A DNA stretch of 6,606 nucleotides from Candidatus Sulfopaludibacter sp. SbA3 (lineage in GTDB: Bacteria; Acidobacteriota; Terriglobia; Bryobacterales; Bryobacteraceae): assembly GCA_945861255.1 (NCBI GenBank), contig CAMAUG010000219.1, forward strand, positions 1 to 6,606, read 5' to 3'. Positions 1 through 6,189 of the stretch are shown here, piece after piece. A program made the translations under genes and the position numbers. The notes below the pieces were generated by a model. The model was given only the letters and a program-made list of their open reading frames with translations. It was not told where the DNA came from and did not search any database. Numbering within the stretch: the stretch's first letter is position 1; each line of letters opens with the position of its first letter.

Positions 1-57
1 GATCTGCATGAGAATGCTGGAGCGTTTTTGTTCGAGGGCGGCAAGGGACTCAGGCAA
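1..57 (-). CDS. Partial CDS, N-terminus of a small uncharacterised protein (possibly DUF6788-like)
   Basis: Only the first 19 codons are present and the gene runs off the left edge. Reading leftwards from a TTG at 57-55 gives a start LPESLAALEQKRSSILMQI (initiator read as Met), an amphipathic, probably helical segment. The start is chosen because a perfect AGGAGG lies at 69-64, 6 nt upstream of the TTG, and a TATAAT lies further upstream at 99-94. The pattern 'SLAALEQKRxxIL' reminds me of short proteins annotated DUF6788 that often sit near transposases, but 19 residues cannot establish a family. The promoter overlaps a long palindrome, so the gene is probably repressed by a dimeric regulator or controls itself. 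It is transcribed divergently from the gene at 203. Confidence 0.6.
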   Translation of the reverse strand, partial: MPESLAALEQKRSSILMQI

Positions 58-69
58 TGGGCGCCTCCT

Positions 70-95
70 ATCCTAACGTATGTATACGTTAGGAT
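70..95. promoter_or_regulatory. 26-bp palindrome, candidate operator
   Basis: The arms ATCCTAACGTAT (70-81) and ATACGTTAGGAT (84-95) are exact reverse complements, separated by GT at 82-83. The site overlaps the minus-strand -10 hexamer (99-94), covers the expected transcription start and ends just before the AGGAGG of the gene starting at 57. Because transcription would begin inside the palindrome, it is unlikely to act as an RNA hairpin and fits a repressor-dimer operator better. The regulator is unknown; TetR-, PadR- or MarR-type binding would fit the symmetry. Confidence 0.75.
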
Positions 96-99
96 TATA
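94..99 (-). promoter_or_regulatory. Candidate -10 element for the left-edge minus-strand gene
   Basis: A perfect TATAAT reads on the minus strand at 99-94, with start of transcription expected near 87 and the TTG start codon at 57. No convincing TTGACA-like -35 lies at the right distance. A T-rich tract (minus-strand sense, from about 116 to 105) lies just upstream and may help the promoter bend or melt. The element is partly inside the palindrome. Confidence 0.55.
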
Positions 100-202
100 C
101 CTGCAAAAAAAGAAAACTGCCGGATCACACCTTGTGGGTCGCACACCCCACACGCCCCTCTAACGGAATCGCTTGCAATGGACGACATATAATAAGAGTT
201 CT
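96..202. other. Divergent intergenic region
   Basis: This short region separates the left-edge minus-strand gene from the plus-strand operon. It holds an A-rich tract (about 105-116), a weak inverted repeat TGTGGG (133-138) / CCCACA (147-152) with an 8-nt loop, and a plus-strand TATAAT at 188-193. No small gene with a credible start and ribosome-binding site was seen in it. Confidence 0.5.
188..193 (+). promoter_or_regulatory. Candidate -10 element for the plus-strand operon
   Basis: TATAAT occurs 9 nt before the ATG at 203. A transcript started from it would begin about 200-202, making the first gene leaderless or nearly so. No good -35 hexamer is visible 16-18 nt upstream. The match may be chance in the only AT-rich patch of the region. 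Confidence 0.35.
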
Positions 203-637
203 ATGTTTTTTCGTCACGAAAAGCAGCATGTGCCTACGTTCGAAGAGCGCCTCGGCGGGCTTTCGCAGCGTGGCCTCACGGCCACCAGGGAACCCGGTGG
301 CCGCGCCACAATCACTCGTAAGGAGTGCGGAGCGCAGGTGCAAGACCTGGGCGATGGCAAAGTCGGCGTGGGCAAGGCCGGCGTCTTGGTGGGCGGTGAG
401 ATCGCCACGCTGGTTCACGGCGGATACCAAATGTTCCTGCGCGCGCCCTCCGGTAAGGAAGTGCCTGCGCTGGCCACGCACCTCAAGGCGCTGCACGCCT
501 TCGACGAAGACCTGCGGGCAGGGCTGGGATTGACCAGCCTGTATAACCAAGCGCTGGGGACGACATTCGACTCGCATCTCTATGATCGCGTGGAGGACCG
601 TGACCAGGGCCCTCAGCCGCACGCCTGGGAGAAGTAG
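203..637 (+). CDS. Conserved hypothetical protein (144 aa), function unknown
   Basis: A soluble 144-residue protein with no signal peptide or membrane segment. The ATG at 203 is preferred over an in-frame TTG at 173: it has a weak AAGAG at 194-198 and follows the TATAAT at 188-193. From the N-terminus it shows a charged region (FRHEKQHVPTFEERLGGL), a Gly-rich middle with GVGKAGVLVGGEIATLVHGG (about residues 55-74), a basic/helical part around ALATHLKALHAFDEDLRAGL (about 89-108) and a polar tail with YDRVEDRD (127-134). The single Cys is residue 42. It looks like a small protein I recall from Acidobacteriota genomes next to FAD oxidoreductases, but I know no function. Its stop codon TAG overlaps the GTG of the next gene by one base, so the two are probably translated together. 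The coherent reading frame up to this overlap argues that it is a real gene. Confidence 0.8.
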   Translation: MFFRHEKQHVPTFEERLGGLSQRGLTATREPGGRATITRKECGAQVQDLGDGKVGVGKAGVLVGGEIATLVHGGYQMFLRAPSGKEVPALATHLKALHAFDEDLRAGLGLTSLYNQALGTTFDSHLYDRVEDRDQGPQPHAWEK

Positions 638-2295
638 TGCCCGGCGATCGAAAGGGCCAGATTGCGGTCATCATCGGCGCAGGCCCGGCAGGCCTTACCG
701 CCGCGCTTGAGCTGCTTCGAAGGACCGGAATTCACCCCATCGTCCTGGAGCAAAGCCAGGAAATCGGCGGCATATCCCGAACCGTCAAATACAAGGGCAA
801 CCGGATGGACATCGGAGGCCACCGCTTTTTCTCGAAGTCGGACCGCGTGATGAATTGGTGGCTGGAAGTAATGCCTCCGGAGGCCACCGCGGACGCCACC
901 GAATACATCTCCTATCAGAACAAGACCAGGGCGCTATCGACGGGCGGCCATGGCACGCCCACCGGCGACCGCGTGATGCTGATCCGCAACCGCAAGTCGC
1001 GGATCTATTTTTTGCGCAAGTTTTTCGACTACCCGATTTCGCTCAGCGCGCAAACGTTGCGCAACCTGGGCATCCCGCGCACCGTGAAGATCGGTGTCAG
1101 CTACACCGCCAGCCTGCTAAAGCAGATCAAGCCCGAGCGGTCGCTCGAGGACTTTCTGATCAATCGCTTCGGCAAGCAGCTCTACCTGACCTTTTTCAAA
1201 TCGTACACGGAAAAAGTCTGGGGCGTACCGTGCGAGCAAATCAGCGCCGAATGGGGCGCGCAACGGATCAAGGGACTTTCCATCGCGAAGGCGCTGCTGC
1301 ACATTGCGAAGAAGGTGCTGGGCGGCAGCAAGGGTCTCCAGCAGAAGGCGACGGAGACGTCTTTGATCGAGAAGTTCCTTTATCCGAAACTCGGTCCGGG
1401 TCAACTGTGGGAGTTTGTGACGGAAGACATCCGCGCCCGGGGCGGAGAAGTGTTGATGGGGTGGACGGTAAGCGGCATTATCACCGAAGGCACTCGCGTA
1501 AAAGGCGTGGAAGCAGTGAATGAAGCCGGCGAGCGGCGTTTGTTTGAGTGCAGCCATGCCTTTTCCACCATGCCCATGCGGGAACTGGTGCGCGCGCTGG
1601 ATTGCGAAGTGCCCGCCTCCGTCAAAGAGGTGAGCGAGGGTCTCATCTACCGCTATTTCATCACGGTGGGCGTGCTGCTGAACCGGCTGCAACTCACCGA
1701 TGAGACCCCCAACGGACGCGGGCTGCTCAAGGACAACTGGATCTACATTCAGGAACCGGACGTGCTGGTAGGGCGCATGCAGATCTTCAACAACTGGAGC
1801 CCCTATCTGGTGGCGGATCCCAACACGGTGTGGCTGGGGTTAGAGTATTTCTGCTATGACACCGACGACATATGGAAATTGCCGGACGCCGGAATGATCG
1901 CGCTGGCGGTGGAAGAGATGGAACGAATCGGCGTTATTTCCAAGAAGGAAGTGCTCGACGCCGTGGTGGTGCGCCAGCCCAAAACTTATCCGGCGTATTT
2001 TGGAGCCTACAGCCGGTTTCCGGAATTGCAGGACTACGTCGATCGGTTCGAAAACCTCTTCCTGGTGGGCAGGAACGGCATGCACAAGTACAACAACCAG
2101 GACCATTCCATGCTCACCGCCATGACCGCCGTGGATAACATCATCGCCGGACGGCACGATAAGTCCAATATCTGGGCGGTCAACACGGAACAGGATTACC
2201 ACGAGGACAAGGGCGCACCGAATGCTGACAGCGGCGATCGCTCGGCCGACCCCAACACGGCAGCTGAGGAGATGCCCAGCGAGGCAGCGACGTGA
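637..2295 (+). CDS. FAD-dependent oxidoreductase, HemY/Glf-like (NAD(P)/FAD amine-oxidase superfamily)
   Basis: A 552-residue flavoprotein. The N-terminus carries the FAD-binding Rossmann motif GAGPAGLTAA (14-23), the acidic residue ending beta-2 (E38 in VLEQ), then GGISRT (44-49) and MDIGGHRFFSK (57-67). A C-terminal flavin-contact region reads LVGRNGMHKYNNQDH (476-490). This is the family often annotated as protoporphyrinogen oxidase-like or UDP-galactopyranose mutase-like and commonly found in polysaccharide gene clusters; the actual substrate is not known. The last 27 or so residues (526-552) are a hydrophilic Ala/Ser/Asp/Glu-rich tail that looks disordered. The GTG start at 637 is supported by GGGAG at 627-631 and by overlap with the upstream stop (TAGTG). 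The stop overlaps the deformylase start by 4 bases. No glycosyltransferase or heme-pathway gene is visible nearby, so context does not decide the substrate. Involvement in heme synthesis is possible but less likely than sugar or lipid chemistry. Confidence 0.92.
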   Translation: MPGDRKGQIAVIIGAGPAGLTAALELLRRTGIHPIVLEQSQEIGGISRTVKYKGNRMDIGGHRFFSKSDRVMNWWLEVMPPEATADATEYISYQNKTRALSTGGHGTPTGDRVMLIRNRKSRIYFLRKFFDYPISLSAQTLRNLGIPRTVKIGVSYTASLLKQIKPERSLEDFLINRFGKQLYLTFFKSYTEKVWGVPCEQISAEWGAQRIKGLSIAKALLHIAKKVLGGSKGLQQKATETSLIEKFLYPKLGPGQLWEFVTEDIRARGGEVLMGWTVSGIITEGTRVKGVEAVNEAGERRLFECSHAFSTMPMRELVRALDCEVPASVKEVSEGLIYRYFITVGVLLNRLQLTDETPNGRGLLKDNWIYIQEPDVLVGRMQIFNNWSPYLVADPNTVWLGLEYFCYDTDDIWKLPDAGMIALAVEEMERIGVISKKEVLDAVVVRQPKTYPAYFGAYSRFPELQDYVDRFENLFLVGRNGMHKYNNQDHSMLTAMTAVDNIIAGRHDKSNIWAVNTEQDYHEDKGAPNADSGDRSADPNTAAEEMPSEAAT

Positions 2296-2936
2296 GCGGG
2301 CCGGCGCGGGCACTTCCGCAGGGCGCGCCGCTCGACGGCTCCCGGTTGAAAATTGTGCAGGCAGGCGATCCGGTATTGCGTAAGATTGCATGCGACCTGA
2401 CGCCGGAAGAAATCGACTCTCCAGCGATCCGGCAGCTGGTCGGCTGGATGAAGGACACCATGCGGGACGCCCCCGGTGTGGGGCTGGCCGCGCCCCAGAT
2501 TGGTCTTTCCATTCAGCTTGCTGTAATCGAAGATCGCGCCGAGAATCTACGCGCCGCCACGCCGGAGCAAATCGCCGAAAGGGAGCGCCGGGAAGTCCCA
2601 TTCTTCGCCCTGTTCAATCCACGCATCTTGCTTTTCTCCGAAGATACCGCCGAGTTCTATGAAGGTTGTCTGAGCGTCAGCGGATTTGGTGCGTTGGTGC
2701 GGCGTTCGCTCGGCGTGACCGTGGAATACCTGGACGAAAACGCGCAGCCTCGGCGGATTGAGGCGCGCGGCTGGTTCGCGCGGATTCTGCAACATGAAAT
2801 CGACCACTTGAACGGGTGCCTGTACATTGACCGCATGGAGCCGCGCTCCTTTGCCACTTCTGACAATCTGGCGCGGTATTGGAAAGATCTGCCCGTGGCC
2901 GCCGTGCGCGAACAGTTGAATCTGAATCCCCGGTAG
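2292..2936 (+). CDS. def: Peptide deformylase
   Basis: Removes the N-terminal formyl group from nascent proteins at the ribosome, a metal-dependent hydrolysis usually using Fe2+ in the cell. All three signature motifs are present: GVGLAAPQIG (62-71), EGCLSV (124-129, metal ligand C126) and QHEIDHLNG (167-175, ligands H168 and H172, catalytic E169). The N-terminal GDPVLRKIA (25-33) is also typical. At 214 residues it is longer than the usual 165-190 because of an 18-residue lead and a charged insertion around 82-103 (ending ERERREVPF), which is known in some deformylases. The GTG start overlaps the upstream TGA as GTGA, and GAGG at 2281-2284 gives a spaced ribosome-binding site. The frequent partner fmt (Met-tRNA formyltransferase) does not follow; the next gene is convergent. 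Confidence 0.97.
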   Translation: MSGPARALPQGAPLDGSRLKIVQAGDPVLRKIACDLTPEEIDSPAIRQLVGWMKDTMRDAPGVGLAAPQIGLSIQLAVIEDRAENLRAATPEQIAERERREVPFFALFNPRILLFSEDTAEFYEGCLSVSGFGALVRRSLGVTVEYLDENAQPRRIEARGWFARILQHEIDHLNGCLYIDRMEPRSFATSDNLARYWKDLPVAAVREQLNLNPR

Positions 2937-3021
2937 TCTAGCCGGATGCGGCAAGTGATGCGGTGCTCGAAGAGCGCCACCCTGCTTCCGTTTCGCCGCG
3001 CGAGCGCGGCCTCTTCGAACT
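2937..3021. terminator. Convergent intergenic gap with two GC-rich hairpins, candidate terminator
   Basis: The gap separates def (+) from trxB (-), where both transcripts must end. One hairpin is GGTGCTC (2962-2968) with GAGCGCC (2972-2978), one G-U pair and a 3-nt loop. A second is the symmetric GCCGCGCGAGCGCGGC (2995-3010). CGAAGAG (2968-2974) can alternatively pair with CTCTTCG (3011-3017), enclosing the second hairpin. Neither has a clean U-tract on either strand, so intrinsic termination is uncertain and Rho may be needed. Confidence 0.4.
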
Positions 3022-3945
3022 TCAGTGCCCCTCGTGCTCCAAAAATTTCTCCGCCTCCATCGCCGCCATGCAGCCCGCGCCCGCCGCGGTGATGGCCTGG
3101 CGGTAGATGCGATCCTGCACGTCGCCGGCGTGGAAAACTCCCGGGATCTTCGTGCGCGCCCCGCCTTTGGAAAGAATATAGCCGTCGGGGTCCAGATCGA
3201 TCTGCCCCACGAAAGGTTTGGTATTGGGAATGTGTCCGATGGCCAGGAAGAAACCGGCAACCTCTTGATCCCACGTTTCACCAGTCATCAGGTTGCGCAG
3301 CTTCACGCCCGTGACCATATTCTGAGAGACATCGTAGACGTCATCGACGGTTGCGTTCAGCAGGAATTTGATCTTCGGATTGGCGCGCGCGCGGTCCAGC
3401 ATGATCTTGGACGCGCGGAACTCCTCGCGCCGGTGTACCAGCGTGACTTCACTGGCGAAGCGCGTCAGGAACGTGGCTTCCTCCATCGCGGAATCGCCGC
3501 CGCCGACGACCATCACTTTTTGATCGCGGTAGAACGCGCCGTCGCAGGTGGCGCAGGAACTGACGCCGTGGCCGATCAGCTTTTGTTCGTTCGGCAACCC
3601 CAGCCAGCGCGCCGATGCGCCGGTGGCGATGATCAGCGTGCGGCACTCCTGCCAGTTGCCGTCGATACTCACGCGGAAGGGGCGCTTGGAAAGATCGGCT
3701 TCCTGCACGCCGCCGTAGAGGTACTCGGCGCCGAAGCGTTCGGCCTGTTTCTGTATGTTGAGAACCAGATCGGGGCCCTGGATGCCTTCGGGAAAGCCAG
3801 GGAAGTTTTCCACCTCCGTGGTCAGGAAAAGCTGTCCGCCGGGTTCATGGCCCACAACGACCAGAGGATTGAGGCCGGCCCTCGCTGCATAAATAGCGGC
3901 TGTACTTCCGGCGCAGCCAGAGCCCAGAATGATGACGTTTCGCAC
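3022..3945 (-). CDS. trxB: Thioredoxin reductase (NADPH)
   Basis: Transfers electrons from NADPH through FAD and a redox disulfide to thioredoxin in the cytoplasm. The 307-residue length is typical of the low-molecular-weight class. Visible motifs in order are the FAD motif GSGCAG (8-13), GHEPGGQL (32-39), ENFPGFP (46-52), ATGA (107-110), the redox-active CATC (131-134), the NADPH motif GGGDSA (148-153), HRREEFRASK (171-180, arginines expected to bind the NADPH phosphate) and GDVQDRIYRQA (274-284). The usual Pro in GSGPAG is Cys11 here, which I also recall from Acidobacteriota homologues. The start is a GTG at 3945-3943; the preceding 21 bases are pyrimidine-rich with no Shine-Dalgarno, and no better in-frame start exists before the TAA at 3969-3967. 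It lies 30 bp after feoB in the same direction, so it is probably co-transcribed with feoAB. Confidence 0.96.
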   Translation of the reverse strand: MRNVIILGSGCAGSTAAIYAARAGLNPLVVVGHEPGGQLFLTTEVENFPGFPEGIQGPDLVLNIQKQAERFGAEYLYGGVQEADLSKRPFRVSIDGNWQECRTLIIATGASARWLGLPNEQKLIGHGVSSCATCDGAFYRDQKVMVVGGGDSAMEEATFLTRFASEVTLVHRREEFRASKIMLDRARANPKIKFLLNATVDDVYDVSQNMVTGVKLRNLMTGETWDQEVAGFFLAIGHIPNTKPFVGQIDLDPDGYILSKGGARTKIPGVFHAGDVQDRIYRQAITAAGAGCMAAMEAEKFLEHEGH

Positions 3946-3975
3946 GATGAAAGTGGGGGGAAGGGGTTACTGTCC

Positions 3976-5868
3976 CTAATTTACGATGCGGTAGGCTAGG
4001 AACGCAAACCCGTATGCGAATAAGGTCATGTACGTGAATTGCACAATGGGCCAGCGCCATCCCCCGGTTTCGCGGCGGACCACGGCGATGGTGGACATGC
4101 ACTGCATGGCGAACGCGAAGAAGATCAGCAGCGCGGCCGCGCCCCCCGGCGTAAGCTCGTGGCGCAAGGCCTCCTGCAATCCGATGGATTCCGATGTGCC
4201 CTCCACGGCGTAGATGGTGCCCAGCGTGCCGACGATCACTTCGCGCGCGGCGAAGGAAGTGATCAAACCGATGCCGATCTTCCAGTTGAATCCCAACGGC
4301 TGCAGCACCGGCTCCACCGCGTGGCCGATGGTCCCGGCGAAGCTCTGGCTAATTTCCGGAGCTTTGCCATCCTTCAGCGGGAAGCTGGAAAGGAACCACA
4401 GCACGATTGCAACCGCCAGAATCACCGTTCCCGCACGGCGCAGGAAAACCTTCGAGCGGTCCAGCAGGCGCAGCAGCAACGATCGCAGTGTGGGCCAGCG
4501 GTACGGCGGCATTTCCAGCATGAACGGCGCTCGTGCGCTCTTCAATACGGTGGATTTTAAGATGCCGGCAGTGAAAATCGCCGCCAGGAATCCCAGCGCG
4601 TAGAGCCCCAGCAGCGCTGCCGCGCGCGTGCCGAAGAAGATGCCAAGCAGCGGCTTTTCCGGAATGAACGCGGCGATCACCAGCGTGTACACCGGCAGCC
4701 GGGCCGAACACGTCATGAATGGAGCGATCAGGATGGTGGCGATACGGTCGCGTTTGTTTTCAATGGTGCGCGTCGCCATGATCGCGGGCACTGCGCATGC
4801 GTACGCCGATAGTAAAGGAATGAAGCTCTTGCCCTGCAGGCCGATCTTGGCCATGGTGCGGTCGGCAATCAGCGCCGCGCGCGCCAGGTATCCGGAATCT
4901 TCCAGAATCCCGATGAACAGGAACAGCAGCAGGATCTGCGGCAGGAACACGATGACGGAACCCACGCCGGTCCAGATGCCGTCCACCAGTAGAGAGCGCA
5001 ACGCGCTCTCCGGTAGCGCCGCCTCCATCCACTGGCCGGAGGTCTCGATGGCCGCCTGCACGGCGTCCATCAGGGGCCGCGCGCCCGTGAAGATGGTTTG
5101 GAACACGCCGATCACCACCGCCAGGAACACCAGCGGTCCCACCACGGGGTGCAGAAAAATGGCGTCCAAGCGGCGCGTCCACATGGGCGGCGCGGGAGCC
5201 CGGTACTCCGTGCGGCGGCTCAAGTTGGCGGCCCAATCCCGGCACTTGGGCACGTCTTGAATCACCGGCAGTTGCATCAGCGGAGCTTTCGGAGCCTGTG
5301 TGAGCGTCGCCCCCGATAAGAAATCGAGAACCTTGTCGATGCCTGTGTTCTTCGAAGCGCTGATCAGTGCCACCGGCGAACTGAGTTGCCGCGACAGCTC
5401 GGCCGCATTGATCTCGCCGCCCCGGCGGTCCAGATCGTCGGCCATGTTGAGGATCACCAGCGTGGGCAATCCCAGACTGAGGACGGGCGCGGCCAGCGCC
5501 AGGTGGCGGCTCAGATTGGTGGAATCCAGAATCAGCATCACCGCGTCCGGCCGCGGGAGGCTCTCCATCTGTCCGGTGAGCACGTCGTGCGTCACACGTT
5601 CGTCTTCCGTACGGGGCTGCAGGCTGTAGACGCCCGGCAGATCCACCACGTAGACCTCGCGATGATGCTCCAGCCGCACGCGACCCATGCGGTGCTCCAC
5701 CGTCACCCCCGGGAAGTTCGCGACTTTTTGCCGCAATCCCGTCAGGCGGTTAAACAACGTGGACTTGCCCGAGTTGGGCGGGCCCACAATGGCGACGATG
5801 TGCTGGCGCGCGGCCACGCCCGCCGGGGGCGGCGCCGTGGCCGTGGATGCACCGTGGCAATCGTCCAT
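3976..5868 (-). CDS. feoB: Ferrous iron transport protein B
   Basis: Inner-membrane Fe(II) importer with a cytosolic G domain. The G-protein motifs are G1 GPPNSGKS (29-36), G2 around GVTVEH (54-59), G3 DLPG (76-79), G4 NMADD (141-145) and G5 SASKN (170-174). A GDI-like linker follows (about 180-230), then the membrane core with hydrophobic segments near 242-262, 303-323, 376-402, 406-436, 480-497, 576-597 and 608-627. The Gate/core signatures SAYACAVPAIMATRTI (354-369), PFMTCSARLPVY (383-394) and AREVIVGTLGTIY (541-553) are all present, as is a late Cys in FAMQCMSTIAVVRRETGG (586-603). At 630 residues it is shorter than the E. coli protein (773), but all core domains are complete, so it is a compact form, not a truncation. 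The ATG at 5868 has only a weak GAGA upstream; it begins 8 bp after feoA, so translation is probably coupled. Confidence 0.98.
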   Translation of the reverse strand: MDDCHGASTATAPPPAGVAARQHIVAIVGPPNSGKSTLFNRLTGLRQKVANFPGVTVEHRMGRVRLEHHREVYVVDLPGVYSLQPRTEDERVTHDVLTGQMESLPRPDAVMLILDSTNLSRHLALAAPVLSLGLPTLVILNMADDLDRRGGEINAAELSRQLSSPVALISASKNTGIDKVLDFLSGATLTQAPKAPLMQLPVIQDVPKCRDWAANLSRRTEYRAPAPPMWTRRLDAIFLHPVVGPLVFLAVVIGVFQTIFTGARPLMDAVQAAIETSGQWMEAALPESALRSLLVDGIWTGVGSVIVFLPQILLLFLFIGILEDSGYLARAALIADRTMAKIGLQGKSFIPLLSAYACAVPAIMATRTIENKRDRIATILIAPFMTCSARLPVYTLVIAAFIPEKPLLGIFFGTRAAALLGLYALGFLAAIFTAGILKSTVLKSARAPFMLEMPPYRWPTLRSLLLRLLDRSKVFLRRAGTVILAVAIVLWFLSSFPLKDGKAPEISQSFAGTIGHAVEPVLQPLGFNWKIGIGLITSFAAREVIVGTLGTIYAVEGTSESIGLQEALRHELTPGGAAALLIFFAFAMQCMSTIAVVRRETGGWRWPIVQFTYMTLFAYGFAFLAYRIVN

Positions 5869-5876
5869 AAGGATCT

Positions 5877-6143
5877 CTATCGAAGGATCAGATGTCTGGC
5901 GGTTTCGCGCCGCAACGCCACTTCGGAACCGTCCACGCGGAACACGCGCGGATCTCCGCCGGGCGCCGCATTCGCCGACGTCACCGCATGGCCGGGCAGA
6001 AATCCCATTTCCATCAGGCGCCGGGCGTCGTCTTCCGGTAAATCGATGCGGTCCAGCGTACCGGATTCACCGCGCTTGAGAGTCGTCAAATTCCGCTCGG
6101 CGATATGCGGGCGGTATACCTGCTTGTTGCCACGGAGTTGCAT
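5877..6143 (-). CDS. feoA: Ferrous iron transport protein A
   Basis: A small cytoplasmic SH3-like protein that works with FeoB. The domain covers about residues 19-88: LTTLKRGESGTL, then RRLMEMGFLPGHAV (41-54), and the C-terminal strand region GDPRVFRVDGSEVALRRETA (63-82). The call is 88 residues from the ATG at 6143, but the first 18 residues (MQLRGNKQVYRPHIAERN) are outside the usual domain. An in-frame TTG at 6089-6087 would give a 70-residue protein closer to the usual FeoA length (about 75) and a leader of normal length, though its Shine-Dalgarno is also weak. FeoC is not seen in the window. The gene precedes feoB by 8 bp and lies behind a candidate promoter at 6181-6153. Confidence 0.92.
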   Translation of the reverse strand: MQLRGNKQVYRPHIAERNLTTLKRGESGTLDRIDLPEDDARRLMEMGFLPGHAVTSANAAPGGDPRVFRVDGSEVALRRETARHLILR

Positions 6144-6152
6144 TCCAACTAC

Positions 6153-6181
6153 AGTATGACCCTATTGCATGCGGGATTCAA
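6153..6181 (-). promoter_or_regulatory. Candidate promoter of the feoA-feoB-trxB operon
   Basis: On the minus strand TTGAAT (6181-6176) and CATACT (6158-6153) are separated by exactly 17 nt, each matching 4 of 6 consensus bases. Transcription would start near 6146, a few bases before the ATG at 6143, so the transcript would be nearly leaderless for that start, or have a leader of about 57 nt for the TTG at 6089. I see no convincing Fur or DtxR box over it. Confidence 0.45.
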
Positions 6182-6189
6182 CTAAGCTC

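Noticed and set aside
133..152. TGTGGG/CCCACA hairpin as a terminator or riboswitch
   Set aside because: A 6-bp stem with an 8-nt loop and no T-tract is weak, and nothing else resembles a known RNA element.
125..622. Minus-strand open frame of 165 codons opposite the hypothetical gene
   Set aside because: The plus-strand frame ends precisely in a TAGTG overlap with the next gene and has a balanced composition, so it is the more likely coding frame. The minus-strand frame has no good ribosome-binding site and would run across the operon head.
855..1523. Second plus-strand frame inside the FAD oxidoreductase
   Set aside because: It lies wholly within a gene with clear flavoprotein motifs, and its product is rich in Arg, His and Gln without domain features.
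1840..2601. Minus-strand frame of 253 codons spanning the oxidoreductase and def
   Set aside because: It crosses two well-supported genes and shows no family motif.
3025..3999. Long open frame (324 codons) on the plus strand opposite trxB
   Set aside because: It is the antisense shadow of a GC-rich gene whose minus-strand product has every TrxB motif. The translated product shows no recognisable domain and has the Arg/His/Ala bias typical of such shadows.
4760..5245. Alternative minus-strand frame within feoB
   Set aside because: It is out of frame with the intact FeoB protein and is a composition-driven open frame.
3976..5868. feoB as a truncated or broken gene because it is 630 residues
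   Set aside because: All G motifs, both Gate regions and the C-terminal membrane segments are present, so it is a compact FeoB.
6153..6181. Fur box over the feo promoter
   Set aside because: No stretch resembling GATAATGATAATCATTATC or a DtxR-type palindrome was found there, though iron control by another factor remains possible.
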